This document shows, piece after piece, positions 22,205 to 28,516 of a DNA stretch of 29,218 nt. The notes beneath the pieces were generated by a model. The model was not told the origin of the DNA. It was given only the letters and a program-made list of their open reading frames with translations, and made no database searches. Position 1 is the first letter of the stretch; every line of letters starts with the position of its first letter. Source of the DNA: an uncultured Bacilli bacterium (GTDB lineage Bacteria > Bacillota_I > Bacilli_A > RF39 > UBA660); assembly GCA_910578855.1 (NCBI GenBank), contig CAJTRV010000014.1, positions 1 to 29,218 of the forward strand, read 5' to 3'. The position numbers and the translations under genes are program-made.

Positions 22205-23032
22205 ATGGAACGTTATAGAGTGATTGAAAAAAGTATTATCAAGCGTTATCGCAAACCAATATGGGCAAAATTTGTGCGCGCAATCAATGATTTTGACATG
22301 ATTCAAGCAGGGGATAAGATTGCCGTTTGTATTAGTGGGGGCAAAGATTCAATGCTCCTAGCAAAGTGTTTAGAAGAGTTAAAACGGCATGGCAAAGTAC
22401 CTTTTGAGTTGGTGTTCCTTGTGATGGATCCTGGTTACCACCCTGATAATTTGAAGCAGATCCAGGATAATTTAGCGACGCTACATTTAGATGCTCATAT
22501 CTTTCAAAGTAATATTTTTGAAGTAGCGGGAGCAAGTCGCGATATTGCCCGGGATCATCCATGTTACTTATGTGCTCGTATGCGTCGTGGTAATTTATAT
22601 AGTGAAGCCCAGAAGTTAGGCTGTAATAAAATTGCCCTTGGTCATCATATGAATGATGTCGTTGAAACGATTCTTATGAATATGATTTATAATGGTCAGT
22701 ATGCAAGTATGATGCCGAAGTTACACAGTACCAATTTTCCGGGAATGGAACTCATTCGACCACTTTATTATGTCCGTGAAAATTATATTAAAGCATGGGC
22801 TAAGCACAATGATTTAACGTTTATCGATTGTGCTTGTAGTGTAACTAAGAAAGGAAGTGGCAAGCGCCAAGAGATGAAACAATTAGTCGAACACCTTGTT
22901 ACTTTATATCCGGATAGTGAAGTCAATATCATGGGGAGTGCTTCACGGGTTAATTTAAATATGGTTGTTGGGTATCAAAAACAAGGAAAACAGGTCTCAT
23001 TTTTAGATGATTATCAGAAAGAGGAAAAATGA
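22205..23032 (+). CDS. TtcA-family tRNA thiolation ATPase (275 aa)
   Basis: The PP-loop SGGKDSMLLAKCLEEL (about residues 41-56) binds ATP to adenylate the target nucleotide. DHPCYLCARMRRG has the CxxC, and DCACS supplies the further cysteine expected to bind the [4Fe-4S] cluster of TtcA-type enzymes. LGHHMNDVVETILMN is the second conserved motif (LGHh.dD..ET.L.N). TtcA makes 2-thiocytidine at position 32 of tRNA; other family members thiolate different positions, so the exact product is left open. ATG 22205 follows GAGGGTG; the frame upstream to 22154 contains the promoter. It overlaps the next gene by 4 bp. Confidence 0.88.
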   Translation: MERYRVIEKSIIKRYRKPIWAKFVRAINDFDMIQAGDKIAVCISGGKDSMLLAKCLEELKRHGKVPFELVFLVMDPGYHPDNLKQIQDNLATLHLDAHIFQSNIFEVAGASRDIARDHPCYLCARMRRGNLYSEAQKLGCNKIALGHHMNDVVETILMNMIYNGQYASMMPKLHSTNFPGMELIRPLYYVRENYIKAWAKHNDLTFIDCACSVTKKGSGKRQEMKQLVEHLVTLYPDSEVNIMGSASRVNLNMVVGYQKQGKQVSFLDDYQKEEK

Positions 23033-23520
23033 TGTTAGTAGTTAAATTAAGTGAATATATTGAGTCACTAGAGAGAATTTTATCACAATATACCAAACAG
23101 GAATTGAAGTGTACATATGATGATTTTCAGAAAGTAGAACAAGATGGTTTTTATAAGTATCGATTTCAGATTAACTTTTGTCTAGCCCAAGATTTGCAGG
23201 AAGGAACCATGACTTTTCCTAGTTATTCATTTCCCGTTGTTGTGAATGCCGAAGAGGAGTTAACATGTGAGGAAGTAAAGCAGGTTAATTTGCCGGTTAA
23301 AAAAATTTATTACCTTTTTCAAGATTGTTGGTGGACTTCTACCATTTTCTATTTATTGATTTCTTATTTACTAGAATATGAAGAAATACTAGGTTGCACA
23401 ACGATGACACCGGAACTGTATCAACAATATGAACAAGCTGTAATAAGAGCAGCCGATGCTAGTCAATTAACAGAATGTACTTGTAATCCTATTTTAAAGG
23501 GTTCAAAGATGTTAAATTAA
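23029..23520 (+). CDS. uncharacterised protein coupled to the ttcA-like gene (163 aa)
   Basis: I do not recognise the family. It is acidic, cytosolic-looking, with mixed alpha/beta content: CTYDDFQKVEQDGFYKYRFQ, FPSYSFPVVVNAEEEL, a Trp-rich hydrophobic centre (FQDCWWTSTIFYLLISYLLEYEE) and a Cys pair near the end (TECTCNPI). The ATG overlaps the ttcA-like stop (ATGA); RBS AGAGGAAAA serves it. The ATG at 23032 is an equal alternative. No terminator hairpin directly follows its stop, only T-rich sequence before the 23569 promoter. Co-expression with a tRNA thiolase suggests, but does not show, a link. Confidence 0.7.
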   Translation: MMLVVKLSEYIESLERILSQYTKQELKCTYDDFQKVEQDGFYKYRFQINFCLAQDLQEGTMTFPSYSFPVVVNAEEELTCEEVKQVNLPVKKIYYLFQDCWWTSTIFYLLISYLLEYEEILGCTTMTPELYQQYEQAVIRAADASQLTECTCNPILKGSKMLN

Positions 23521-23568
23521 AAAAAATGCACGAAAATCGTCGAATCTCTTTTCTAATAAAACGAAGTA

Positions 23569-23577
23569 TGATATAAT
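23569..23577 (+). promoter_or_regulatory. extended -10 promoter of the 23584 RNA
   Basis: TGATATAAT (-10 at 23572-23577) places the start of transcription at about 23584, exactly where the RNA's 5' helix begins. The -35 is weak (TTTTCT). Confidence 0.7.
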
Positions 23578-23583
23578 AGAATT

Positions 23584-23744
23584 GTCTAAGGATAGCAATA
23601 ATATAAAACCTACAAGTTAATGATTGGGAATCTAATTATAAAACGGTGTTGAATATCTATATTTATATAGGGATCCTAAAGTTTTATATGTGATACCCAC
23701 CTGGAAATCAGGTTTCAATCATTCTGCTTCCTTGGACTTTTTTT
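23584..23744 (+). ncRNA. independent structured small RNA, 6S-like architecture (about 160 nt)
   Basis: The 5' end GTCTAAGGA-T-AGCA (23584-23597) pairs with the 3' end TGCTTCCTTGGAC (23725-23737; one bulged T, one G-U), immediately followed by T7, so the closing helix is also the terminator. Inside, AATGATTG (23619-23626) pairs with CAATCATT (23716-23723), and TATAAAAC (23637-23644) with GTTTTATA (23681-23688). A tip hairpin is CTATA/TATAG (23657-23670), and a small 3'-side hairpin is ACCTG/CAGGT (23699-23713). A long rod, an open middle with a small hairpin on its 3' side, and closed ends is the layout of 6S RNA, which binds sigma-A RNA polymerase as a promoter mimic. I assign 6S by shape, size and own promoter only. 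No ORF competes here. Confidence 0.68.
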
Positions 23745-23774
23745 ATGGAATAGTATGTGATAAGGAGGGATAAG

Positions 23775-24950
23775 ATGAAATTGAAGTTATCAGCACCAGA
23801 AGTGATATCGGTGATTGTTTTAGTCTTAATAGGGGTATTACTAGCAATTTCAGCAGGTCTTGATTATCACGAAGAGCGAAAGCGAATAGAAGCAATTGAT
23901 CTCGCATATTCGATTATGGAAGCTGGGAAATTAGCTCATATGAATATGAAAAAACAAGATACGGTAACGTTTACCGAAGAATCTTATTTTGATGGGAATA
24001 TGAGTGATCATGGTCCTTATTTATTGACGATTGATAAATATCAAAATACCATAATGGAAATGTGGGTAAATCATAAATACTGTGTTACCAAACAGAATAA
24101 CCAGTCAGAATTAATTTTGGATGATACTAAGAAAACAGAACGAGAGTGTCTTACCAAACAATCCAATGTTACGGATTTATTGAGTCATTATGATTTGGTT
24201 GAGGATACCGAAAAGACTGGGCTTAATATGGAAAATACGTTTGCTAGTAAAAAATATTTTACTGGTGAAGATCCAAGTAATTATTTAATATTTGCTGATC
24301 ACTGTTTTCGTATTGTTCATATTACTGAAGGGAATTATTTAAAAATTGTCTATGAAGGGTTAGCAAGCCCAGATAAAACTTGTTCGGTTACTACGACTAG
24401 TGGAAGTGTCGATGACTTGGCGTTTGATGAAGCAAATACCAATTATTGGGATCAACCAGCAACCTTGCGAAATGTGATGGAGATATGGTCAAATGATAAG
24501 AATATCAATAATGTAATTCAAACACTTGATACGAGTAAGCTGGTTCCGGCTATTTGGTATATTGGTGAACTAACGGAAGATAAAGATTTGACGCTACAAG
24601 AAGTAATCGCTGCGGAACGTGCCAAGGTTTCTGATAAGCAGTTATACGTTGGACTCTTAAATATCAGTGATTATATGAAAGCAACCAATCATATTGATTG
24701 TGTGACGCTGAACGCGGAGAAAACTAGTGCTTGTCGCCTGGAAAATTATCTTTATAAGACCAATACCCCATGGTTTATAAATGGTAGTGAAACCCAGAAG
24801 ACAAATGTCTATTGGATGGGAAAGCAAGGACAGATTATTTCTCATAATAGTAGCGATTTGGGATCTGTTCGACCGGTTCTTTATCTGCGAAATGATGTAA
24901 CATTCATAGGTTCTGGTCGGGCAACTAGTCCATATCTTATTGGTGCATAG
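23775..24950 (+). CDS. membrane-anchored surface protein with pilin-like N-terminus (391 aa)
   Basis: A hydrophobic helix (about residues 8-29: PEVISVIVLVLIGVLLAIS) runs into an amphipathic helix (EERKRIEAIDLAYSIMEAGKLA), the shape of a pilin N-terminus but without a G-F leader. The exterior part has a middle domain (ASKKYFTGEDPSNYLIFADHCFRIVHITEGNYLKIVYEG) and a C-terminus SVRPVLYLRNDVTFIGSGRATSPYLIG. This recalls the 'RPV..L.s.v.i..G.GT..nPY.I' ending of many secreted proteins of gut Bacilli (DUF6273-like; from memory). Cysteines come in spaced pairs that could form disulfides. RBS AGGAGGGA; ATG 23775 preferred to GTG 23757. No clear promoter lies between the small RNA and the gene, so read-through is possible. 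Confidence 0.75.
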   Translation: MKLKLSAPEVISVIVLVLIGVLLAISAGLDYHEERKRIEAIDLAYSIMEAGKLAHMNMKKQDTVTFTEESYFDGNMSDHGPYLLTIDKYQNTIMEMWVNHKYCVTKQNNQSELILDDTKKTERECLTKQSNVTDLLSHYDLVEDTEKTGLNMENTFASKKYFTGEDPSNYLIFADHCFRIVHITEGNYLKIVYEGLASPDKTCSVTTTSGSVDDLAFDEANTNYWDQPATLRNVMEIWSNDKNINNVIQTLDTSKLVPAIWYIGELTEDKDLTLQEVIAAERAKVSDKQLYVGLLNISDYMKATNHIDCVTLNAEKTSACRLENYLYKTNTPWFINGSETQKTNVYWMGKQGQIISHNSSDLGSVRPVLYLRNDVTFIGSGRATSPYLIGA

Positions 24951-24977
24951 AAAAGGGTTCTTAGTGGAACCTTTTTT
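24951..24977 (+). terminator. terminator of the surface-protein gene
   Basis: AAAAGGGTTC (24951-24960) pairs with GAACC plus the T run (24967-24977, one G-T) over a TTAGTG loop. Confidence 0.85.
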
Positions 24978-24978
24978 C

Positions 24979-25007
24979 TTGACACTTCCGTTCAATGATG
25001 CCATAAT
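24979..25007 (+). promoter_or_regulatory. metK promoter
   Basis: TTGACA (24979-24984), a 17-bp spacer and CATAAT (25002-25007), starting 1 bp after the terminator's T run. Only about 15 bp of leader remain, so no SAM riboswitch fits. Confidence 0.8.
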
Positions 25008-25028
25008 GAACATAATAGGAGGCAATCT

Positions 25029-26186
25029 ATGAAACGATATAGAACGAGTGAAGCAGTATGTCCGGGACATCCCGATAAGATATGTGATCAGATTGCAGAT
25101 GCGATTGTCGAAGCATATATGAAGCAAGATGCGGAAGCTAGGGTAGCGGTTGAAGTTGCAATCAGCTATCAGACGGTGTTTATTATGGGAGAAGTTACGA
25201 GCCAAGTTTCCCTTGATATTGAAGCCCTGGCTCGCCAAGTGATCAGAGAGATTGGTTATGACCAGGCGACCTATGGATTTTGTTATGACCAAATACAGGT
25301 TTTAATCGATCTTCATTCCCAGTCACCTGATATTGCAAGAGGTGTTAGTAAATATCAAGAACTTGGGGCTGGTGATCAGGGCATTATGTATGGTTATGCC
25401 ACGGATGAGACGATAGACTATTTGCCTCTTCCTTTTGTGCTTGCTACTAAGTTAGCGAAGCGACTTACTGAACTTGGCAGGACAAAACAAATTCCATATC
25501 TACGTCCTGATGGCAAAGTTCAAGTAACGATGTGTTATGAAGAGGATACCCCGCAATATGTAGAAGCTGTTGTCTTATCGACACAGCATGATCCTGATAT
25601 ATCATTTGCCCAGTTACGCTATGATCTTGAATTGGTTATGAAGGAAGTGATTCCAGAAGTCTATATGACTTTGGAAACCAAGATGTTGATTAATCCGACT
25701 GGTCGTTTTGTGATCGGTGGACCAGTTGCTGACTCTGGGGTAACGGGTCGAAAACTCATGGTTGACACGTATGGTGGCTTCGCTCTTCATGGTGGTGGTG
25801 CTTTTAGTGGGAAAGATCCGACCAAGGTGGACCGGACTGCTGCTTATTATGCCAGATATGTTGCTAAGAATATTGTTGCTAGTAAACTTGCTAGACGGGT
25901 GACGATTGGCGTTAGTTATGCGATTGGTGTTGCAAAACCACTTGCGATCACGATTGATACCCATCATACTGGACGCGTTGATGATGCGATTATTCTAAAG
26001 GTGATCGATCAAGTATTCTGTTTTGAGCCCAAGCATATGATTTTGGAACTTCGTATGACAACGCTACCATATCAAACGCTTGCAACATTTGGTCATTTTG
26101 GTCGAGTAGAACTTGATTTGCCATATGAAAGACTCGATAAAGTGGAACAAATTGAGACTTTATTAGCGGATCAAAATTTGATATAA
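25029..26186 (+). CDS. metK: S-adenosylmethionine synthetase (385 aa)
   Basis: MetK makes SAM from methionine and ATP. Conserved blocks are all present: GHPDKICDQIADAIV (ATP/Mg site), GAGDQGIMYGYA (the active-site loop hexapeptide GAGDQG), TGRFVIGGPVADSGVTGRKLMVDTYGG and GGGAFSGKDPTKVDRTAAYYARYVAKN (P-loop-like phosphate site). Length matches the family (380-400 aa). The product feeds MiaB and other methyl or radical-SAM enzymes. RBS AGGAGG lies before the ATG. The last codon pair and stop (ATA-TAA) form the -10 box of the next gene. Confidence 0.97.
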   Translation: MKRYRTSEAVCPGHPDKICDQIADAIVEAYMKQDAEARVAVEVAISYQTVFIMGEVTSQVSLDIEALARQVIREIGYDQATYGFCYDQIQVLIDLHSQSPDIARGVSKYQELGAGDQGIMYGYATDETIDYLPLPFVLATKLAKRLTELGRTKQIPYLRPDGKVQVTMCYEEDTPQYVEAVVLSTQHDPDISFAQLRYDLELVMKEVIPEVYMTLETKMLINPTGRFVIGGPVADSGVTGRKLMVDTYGGFALHGGGAFSGKDPTKVDRTAAYYARYVAKNIVASKLARRVTIGVSYAIGVAKPLAITIDTHHTGRVDDAIILKVIDQVFCFEPKHMILELRMTTLPYQTLATFGHFGRVELDLPYERLDKVEQIETLLADQNLI

Positions 26187-26187
26187 T
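26179..26187 (+). promoter_or_regulatory. extended -10 of the TM2 gene inside the metK stop
   Basis: TGATATAAT (-10 at 26182-26187) contains the metK TAA stop (26184-26186). No clear -35 is seen. Transcription would start about 10 bp before the next ATG, so the leader is very short. Confidence 0.5.
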
Positions 26188-26202
26188 AGAAGTGGTGATG
26201 AA

Positions 26203-26589
26203 ATGAAACTATGTAAAAACTGTGCCCATGAAGTTGGCAGTACAGCGCTTGTCTGTCCATTTTGTGGAAATACATTAGTTCAAACAAAGAAGGGCGTTGT
26301 TGATGAAACAAAAACGAAGCAAAGTCATTTGTTTTCCGATGGCGAAAAAGGTCCTAACCTAAATAATGAATTTGTTAGAGGACCTTATCAAAAATGGCTT
26401 AGTATCACTTTATGCCTTTTATTAGGCTGGTTAGGAGCTCATAAGTTTTATGAGGGAAAATATATCATGGGCCTATTTTATGCGGTGACGTTTGGCTTTT
26501 GGGGTGTTGGGATTGTTCTCGATTTGATTCAATTATGTGGTAAGAAAAAATATTATTATGTGTCAAAGATTCCTTTTCTTAGAATATAG
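26203..26589 (+). CDS. zinc-ribbon plus TM2-domain membrane protein (128 aa)
   Basis: The N-terminus has a zinc ribbon (LCKNCAHEVGS, VCPFCGNTL; two CxxC pairs, residues 3-24). A linker follows, then a TM2 domain of two helices with the diagnostic short turn: LLLGWLGAHKFYEGKYIMGL followed by FWGVGIVLDLIQL. A basic tail (GKKKYYY) probably stays in the cytosol. Function is not known for this group; TM2 proteins occur widely in bacteria. RBS GTGGTGA lies 5 bp before the ATG. The next feature is a bidirectional terminator shared with the convergent SDR gene. Confidence 0.9.
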   Translation: MKLCKNCAHEVGSTALVCPFCGNTLVQTKKGVVDETKTKQSHLFSDGEKGPNLNNEFVRGPYQKWLSITLCLLLGWLGAHKFYEGKYIMGLFYAVTFGFWGVGIVLDLIQLCGKKKYYYVSKIPFLRI

Positions 26590-26628
26590 TTTGATACTTC
26601 TTTATTTTTTGATGGTATAGTGAAATAG

Positions 26629-26677
26629 AAAAGACAGATTATTGGTAACGATTCTCATTCCTAATCTGTCTTTTTTT
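26629..26677 (+). terminator. bidirectional terminator between convergent genes
   Basis: AAAAGACAGATT (26629-26640) pairs perfectly with AATCTGTCTTTT (26663-26674), with T's to 26677. The A run on the left gives a T run on the minus strand, so it can also end the SDR transcript, whose stop is at 26679. Confidence 0.88.
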
Positions 26678-26678
26678 A

Positions 26679-27620
26679 TTATCCTTTATATTGTCCGCCA
26701 TTGACATGAATGACTTGCCCTGTTGTATAGGATGCATCATCACTGGCAAGGTAGACATAAGTAGAGGCGATTTCCCATGGATGAGCCATTCGTTTCATAT
26801 TAGAATCAGATCCTAGGGTCGGGATTTTATTTGCAGTCCATGAAGATGGTTGTAAGGGAGTCCAAAATACACCAGGAGCGACTGCATTGACACGAATTTT
26901 CTTGGTTGCGAGATTGGTTGCGAGGGCTCTAGTAAAACCGACGATTGCACCTTTGGTTGCCGTGTAATCGATTAACTCTGGCTCGCCAATATAAGTTGTA
27001 ATTGATGCGGTATTGATAATTGATCCTTCTCTCATATGGGGTAGGGCATATTTTGTTAGATAGAACATCGAATAGACGTTGGTCTTCATCGTATAATCAA
27101 ATTGTTCATTGCTGATATCTTCTAATTTTAATTGTTGGTATTGAACCCCAGCATTGTTTACTAAGATATCAATTTTACCAAAAGTACATAATGTATGCTC
27201 TACGACATATTGACAGAATTTTGGATCTTTTAAATCACCTGACATTAATTCACAGGTACCACCCAATTGTTCGATATATTGTTTGGTATTACTGGCATCT
27301 TCATGCTCATCGAAATAGACGATCATGATGTTAGCCCCTTCTTTGGCATAATAAACAGCGACGGATCTTCCAATCCCTGAGTCTCCACCCGTAATAATTG
27401 CTACTTTATCTTGTAACCGGCCACTTCCAATATAATTGGGATTGTCGAAAATGGGAAGCGGAGTCATCAGAGTTTCCTGCCCTGGTTGAACTGATTGGGC
27501 TTGTGGTGGGGCCCCTACAAAGAAGTCTTCACATTTGGTTCCAATTCCCAATTCATCGATATTGGTTAATCCGTATGTATCATACGGATTACATGAGTTA
27601 CATTCAAATTTATGATTCAA
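26679..27620 (-). CDS. short-chain dehydrogenase/reductase, YhdF/general-stress type (313 aa)
   Basis: This NAD(P)-dependent oxidoreductase has a Rossmann fold: GGDSGIGRSVAVYYAKEGA (nucleotide loop), NNAGVQ, active-site Ser in NTASITTYIG, and YTATK (catalytic Tyr-x-x-x-Lys). It ends VYLASDDASYTTGQVIHVNGG. The pre-Rossmann part QPGQETLMTPLPIFDNPNYIGSGRLQDK is typical of the YhdF/YdaD group of stress-linked glucose/alcohol dehydrogenases. An additional N-terminal segment of about 38 residues with CNSC is unusual. It starts with TTG (27620-27618), supported by AAGGAGAG upstream on the minus strand. It is the only minus-strand gene and is divergent from tcdA. Substrate unknown. Confidence 0.92.
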   Translation of the reverse strand: MNHKFECNSCNPYDTYGLTNIDELGIGTKCEDFFVGAPPQAQSVQPGQETLMTPLPIFDNPNYIGSGRLQDKVAIITGGDSGIGRSVAVYYAKEGANIMIVYFDEHEDASNTKQYIEQLGGTCELMSGDLKDPKFCQYVVEHTLCTFGKIDILVNNAGVQYQQLKLEDISNEQFDYTMKTNVYSMFYLTKYALPHMREGSIINTASITTYIGEPELIDYTATKGAIVGFTRALATNLATKKIRVNAVAPGVFWTPLQPSSWTANKIPTLGSDSNMKRMAHPWEIASTYVYLASDDASYTTGQVIHVNGGQYKG

Positions 27621-27680
27621 GTTATCTCTCCTTTATTACTCATCTATATGATATGCGAAAGCCTAGGAAGAGTACCATTG

Positions 27681-27709
27681 TTTACAGCTCGTTTTATCCG
27701 TGTTATACT
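27681..27709 (+). promoter_or_regulatory. tcdA promoter
   Basis: TTTACA (27681-27686), a 17-bp spacer and TATACT (27704-27709). The SD AGGTGAT lies before the ATG at 27729. Confidence 0.75.
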
Positions 27710-27728
27710 AAAAAATGTAGGTGATTTG

Positions 27729-28406
27729 ATGAATGAATTAGCAAGATTGGAATTATTAATTGGTGATAAAGTAAAACAGTTGGCCAAGAAGACGGTGTTA
27801 ATAATTGGTCTTGGAGGTGTCGGTGGTTATGCGGTCGAGGCCTTAGCTCGAAGTGGAATTGGACATCTTATTTTAGTAGATGGTGATATTGTGGAAGCTA
27901 CGAATATGAATCGGCAAATAATCGCAACGAAAAATACCATTGGTCAGTTAAAAACAGAGGCCTGGAAGCAGAGAATTGGGGAGATTGGAACGGATACCAA
28001 GGTAACTTGTGTTTCCGCCTTTATTACAGCGGAAAATATTGAGCAATTGTTTGCATTTAAGCCTGATTATCTGATTGATGCTTGCGATACAGTAGCTACA
28101 AAAAAGGAACTTATTCGAAAAAGTGTGGAGTATGGGATTCCTTTGATTAGTTGTATGGGGATGGGCAATAAAATGGATCCTAGCAAGATCGAAGTGACAG
28201 AGATTCGTAAGACGAGCTATGATCCGCTGGCAAGGGCTATTCGCCAAATGGTTCGTAAAGAACAGATCAAGGATGATGTAATGGTTGTGTGTAGCACAGA
28301 AGCCCCTTTACAGCACGGAAGTGAGGCGATTGCTTCAAATGCGATTGTTCCTAGTGTTGCAGGCTTGCTGTGTGCCAATTACGTTTTTCATAACATTATT
28401 TCCTAG
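27729..28406 (+). CDS. tcdA: TcdA-like tRNA threonylcarbamoyladenosine dehydratase (225 aa)
   Basis: This E1/ThiF-fold enzyme adenylates t6A-37 of tRNA and cyclises it to ct6A. The ATP-binding GLGGVGGYAVEALARSGIGHLILVDGDIVEATNMNRQI (about residues 24-62) contains the GxGxxG loop and the N..R adenylation residues. YLIDACDTVATK is the second conserved motif. ISCMGMGNKMDP, RKTSYDPLAR and the C-terminal NAIVPSVAGLLCANYV are typical of the YrvM/TcdA group. It is somewhat shorter than B. subtilis YrvM (about 250 aa). The earlier frame (from 27612) crosses the promoter and is rejected. No terminator with a T run follows; a CTAGA/TCTAG hairpin (28404-28420) does. Confidence 0.9.
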   Translation: MNELARLELLIGDKVKQLAKKTVLIIGLGGVGGYAVEALARSGIGHLILVDGDIVEATNMNRQIIATKNTIGQLKTEAWKQRIGEIGTDTKVTCVSAFITAENIEQLFAFKPDYLIDACDTVATKKELIRKSVEYGIPLISCMGMGNKMDPSKIEVTEIRKTSYDPLARAIRQMVRKEQIKDDVMVVCSTEAPLQHGSEAIASNAIVPSVAGLLCANYVFHNIIS

Positions 28407-28454
28407 ACTACCGATCTAGCATGAATTAAATTAATAGAATAATCAGGAGAAATA

Positions 28455-28463
28455 TGGTATAAT
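28455..28463 (+). promoter_or_regulatory. extended -10 promoter of the last gene
   Basis: TGGTATAAT (-10 at 28458-28463) with a poor -35. About 47 nt of leader follow before the ATG at 28517. Confidence 0.55.
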
Positions 28464-28516
28464 AATAACAGAACAATAAGAAAGCGAATTAGCGATAGTA
28501 AGGATGCGTGTTTAGG

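Noticed and set aside
24951..25028. SAM riboswitch upstream of metK
   Set aside because: Only about 15 nt separate the predicted transcription start from the ATG, and no SAM-I/II/III signature is seen.
24657..25292. 211-aa minus-strand frame across the end of the surface protein and metK
   Set aside because: It crosses a good + strand terminator, promoter and two real genes; composition is typical antisense.
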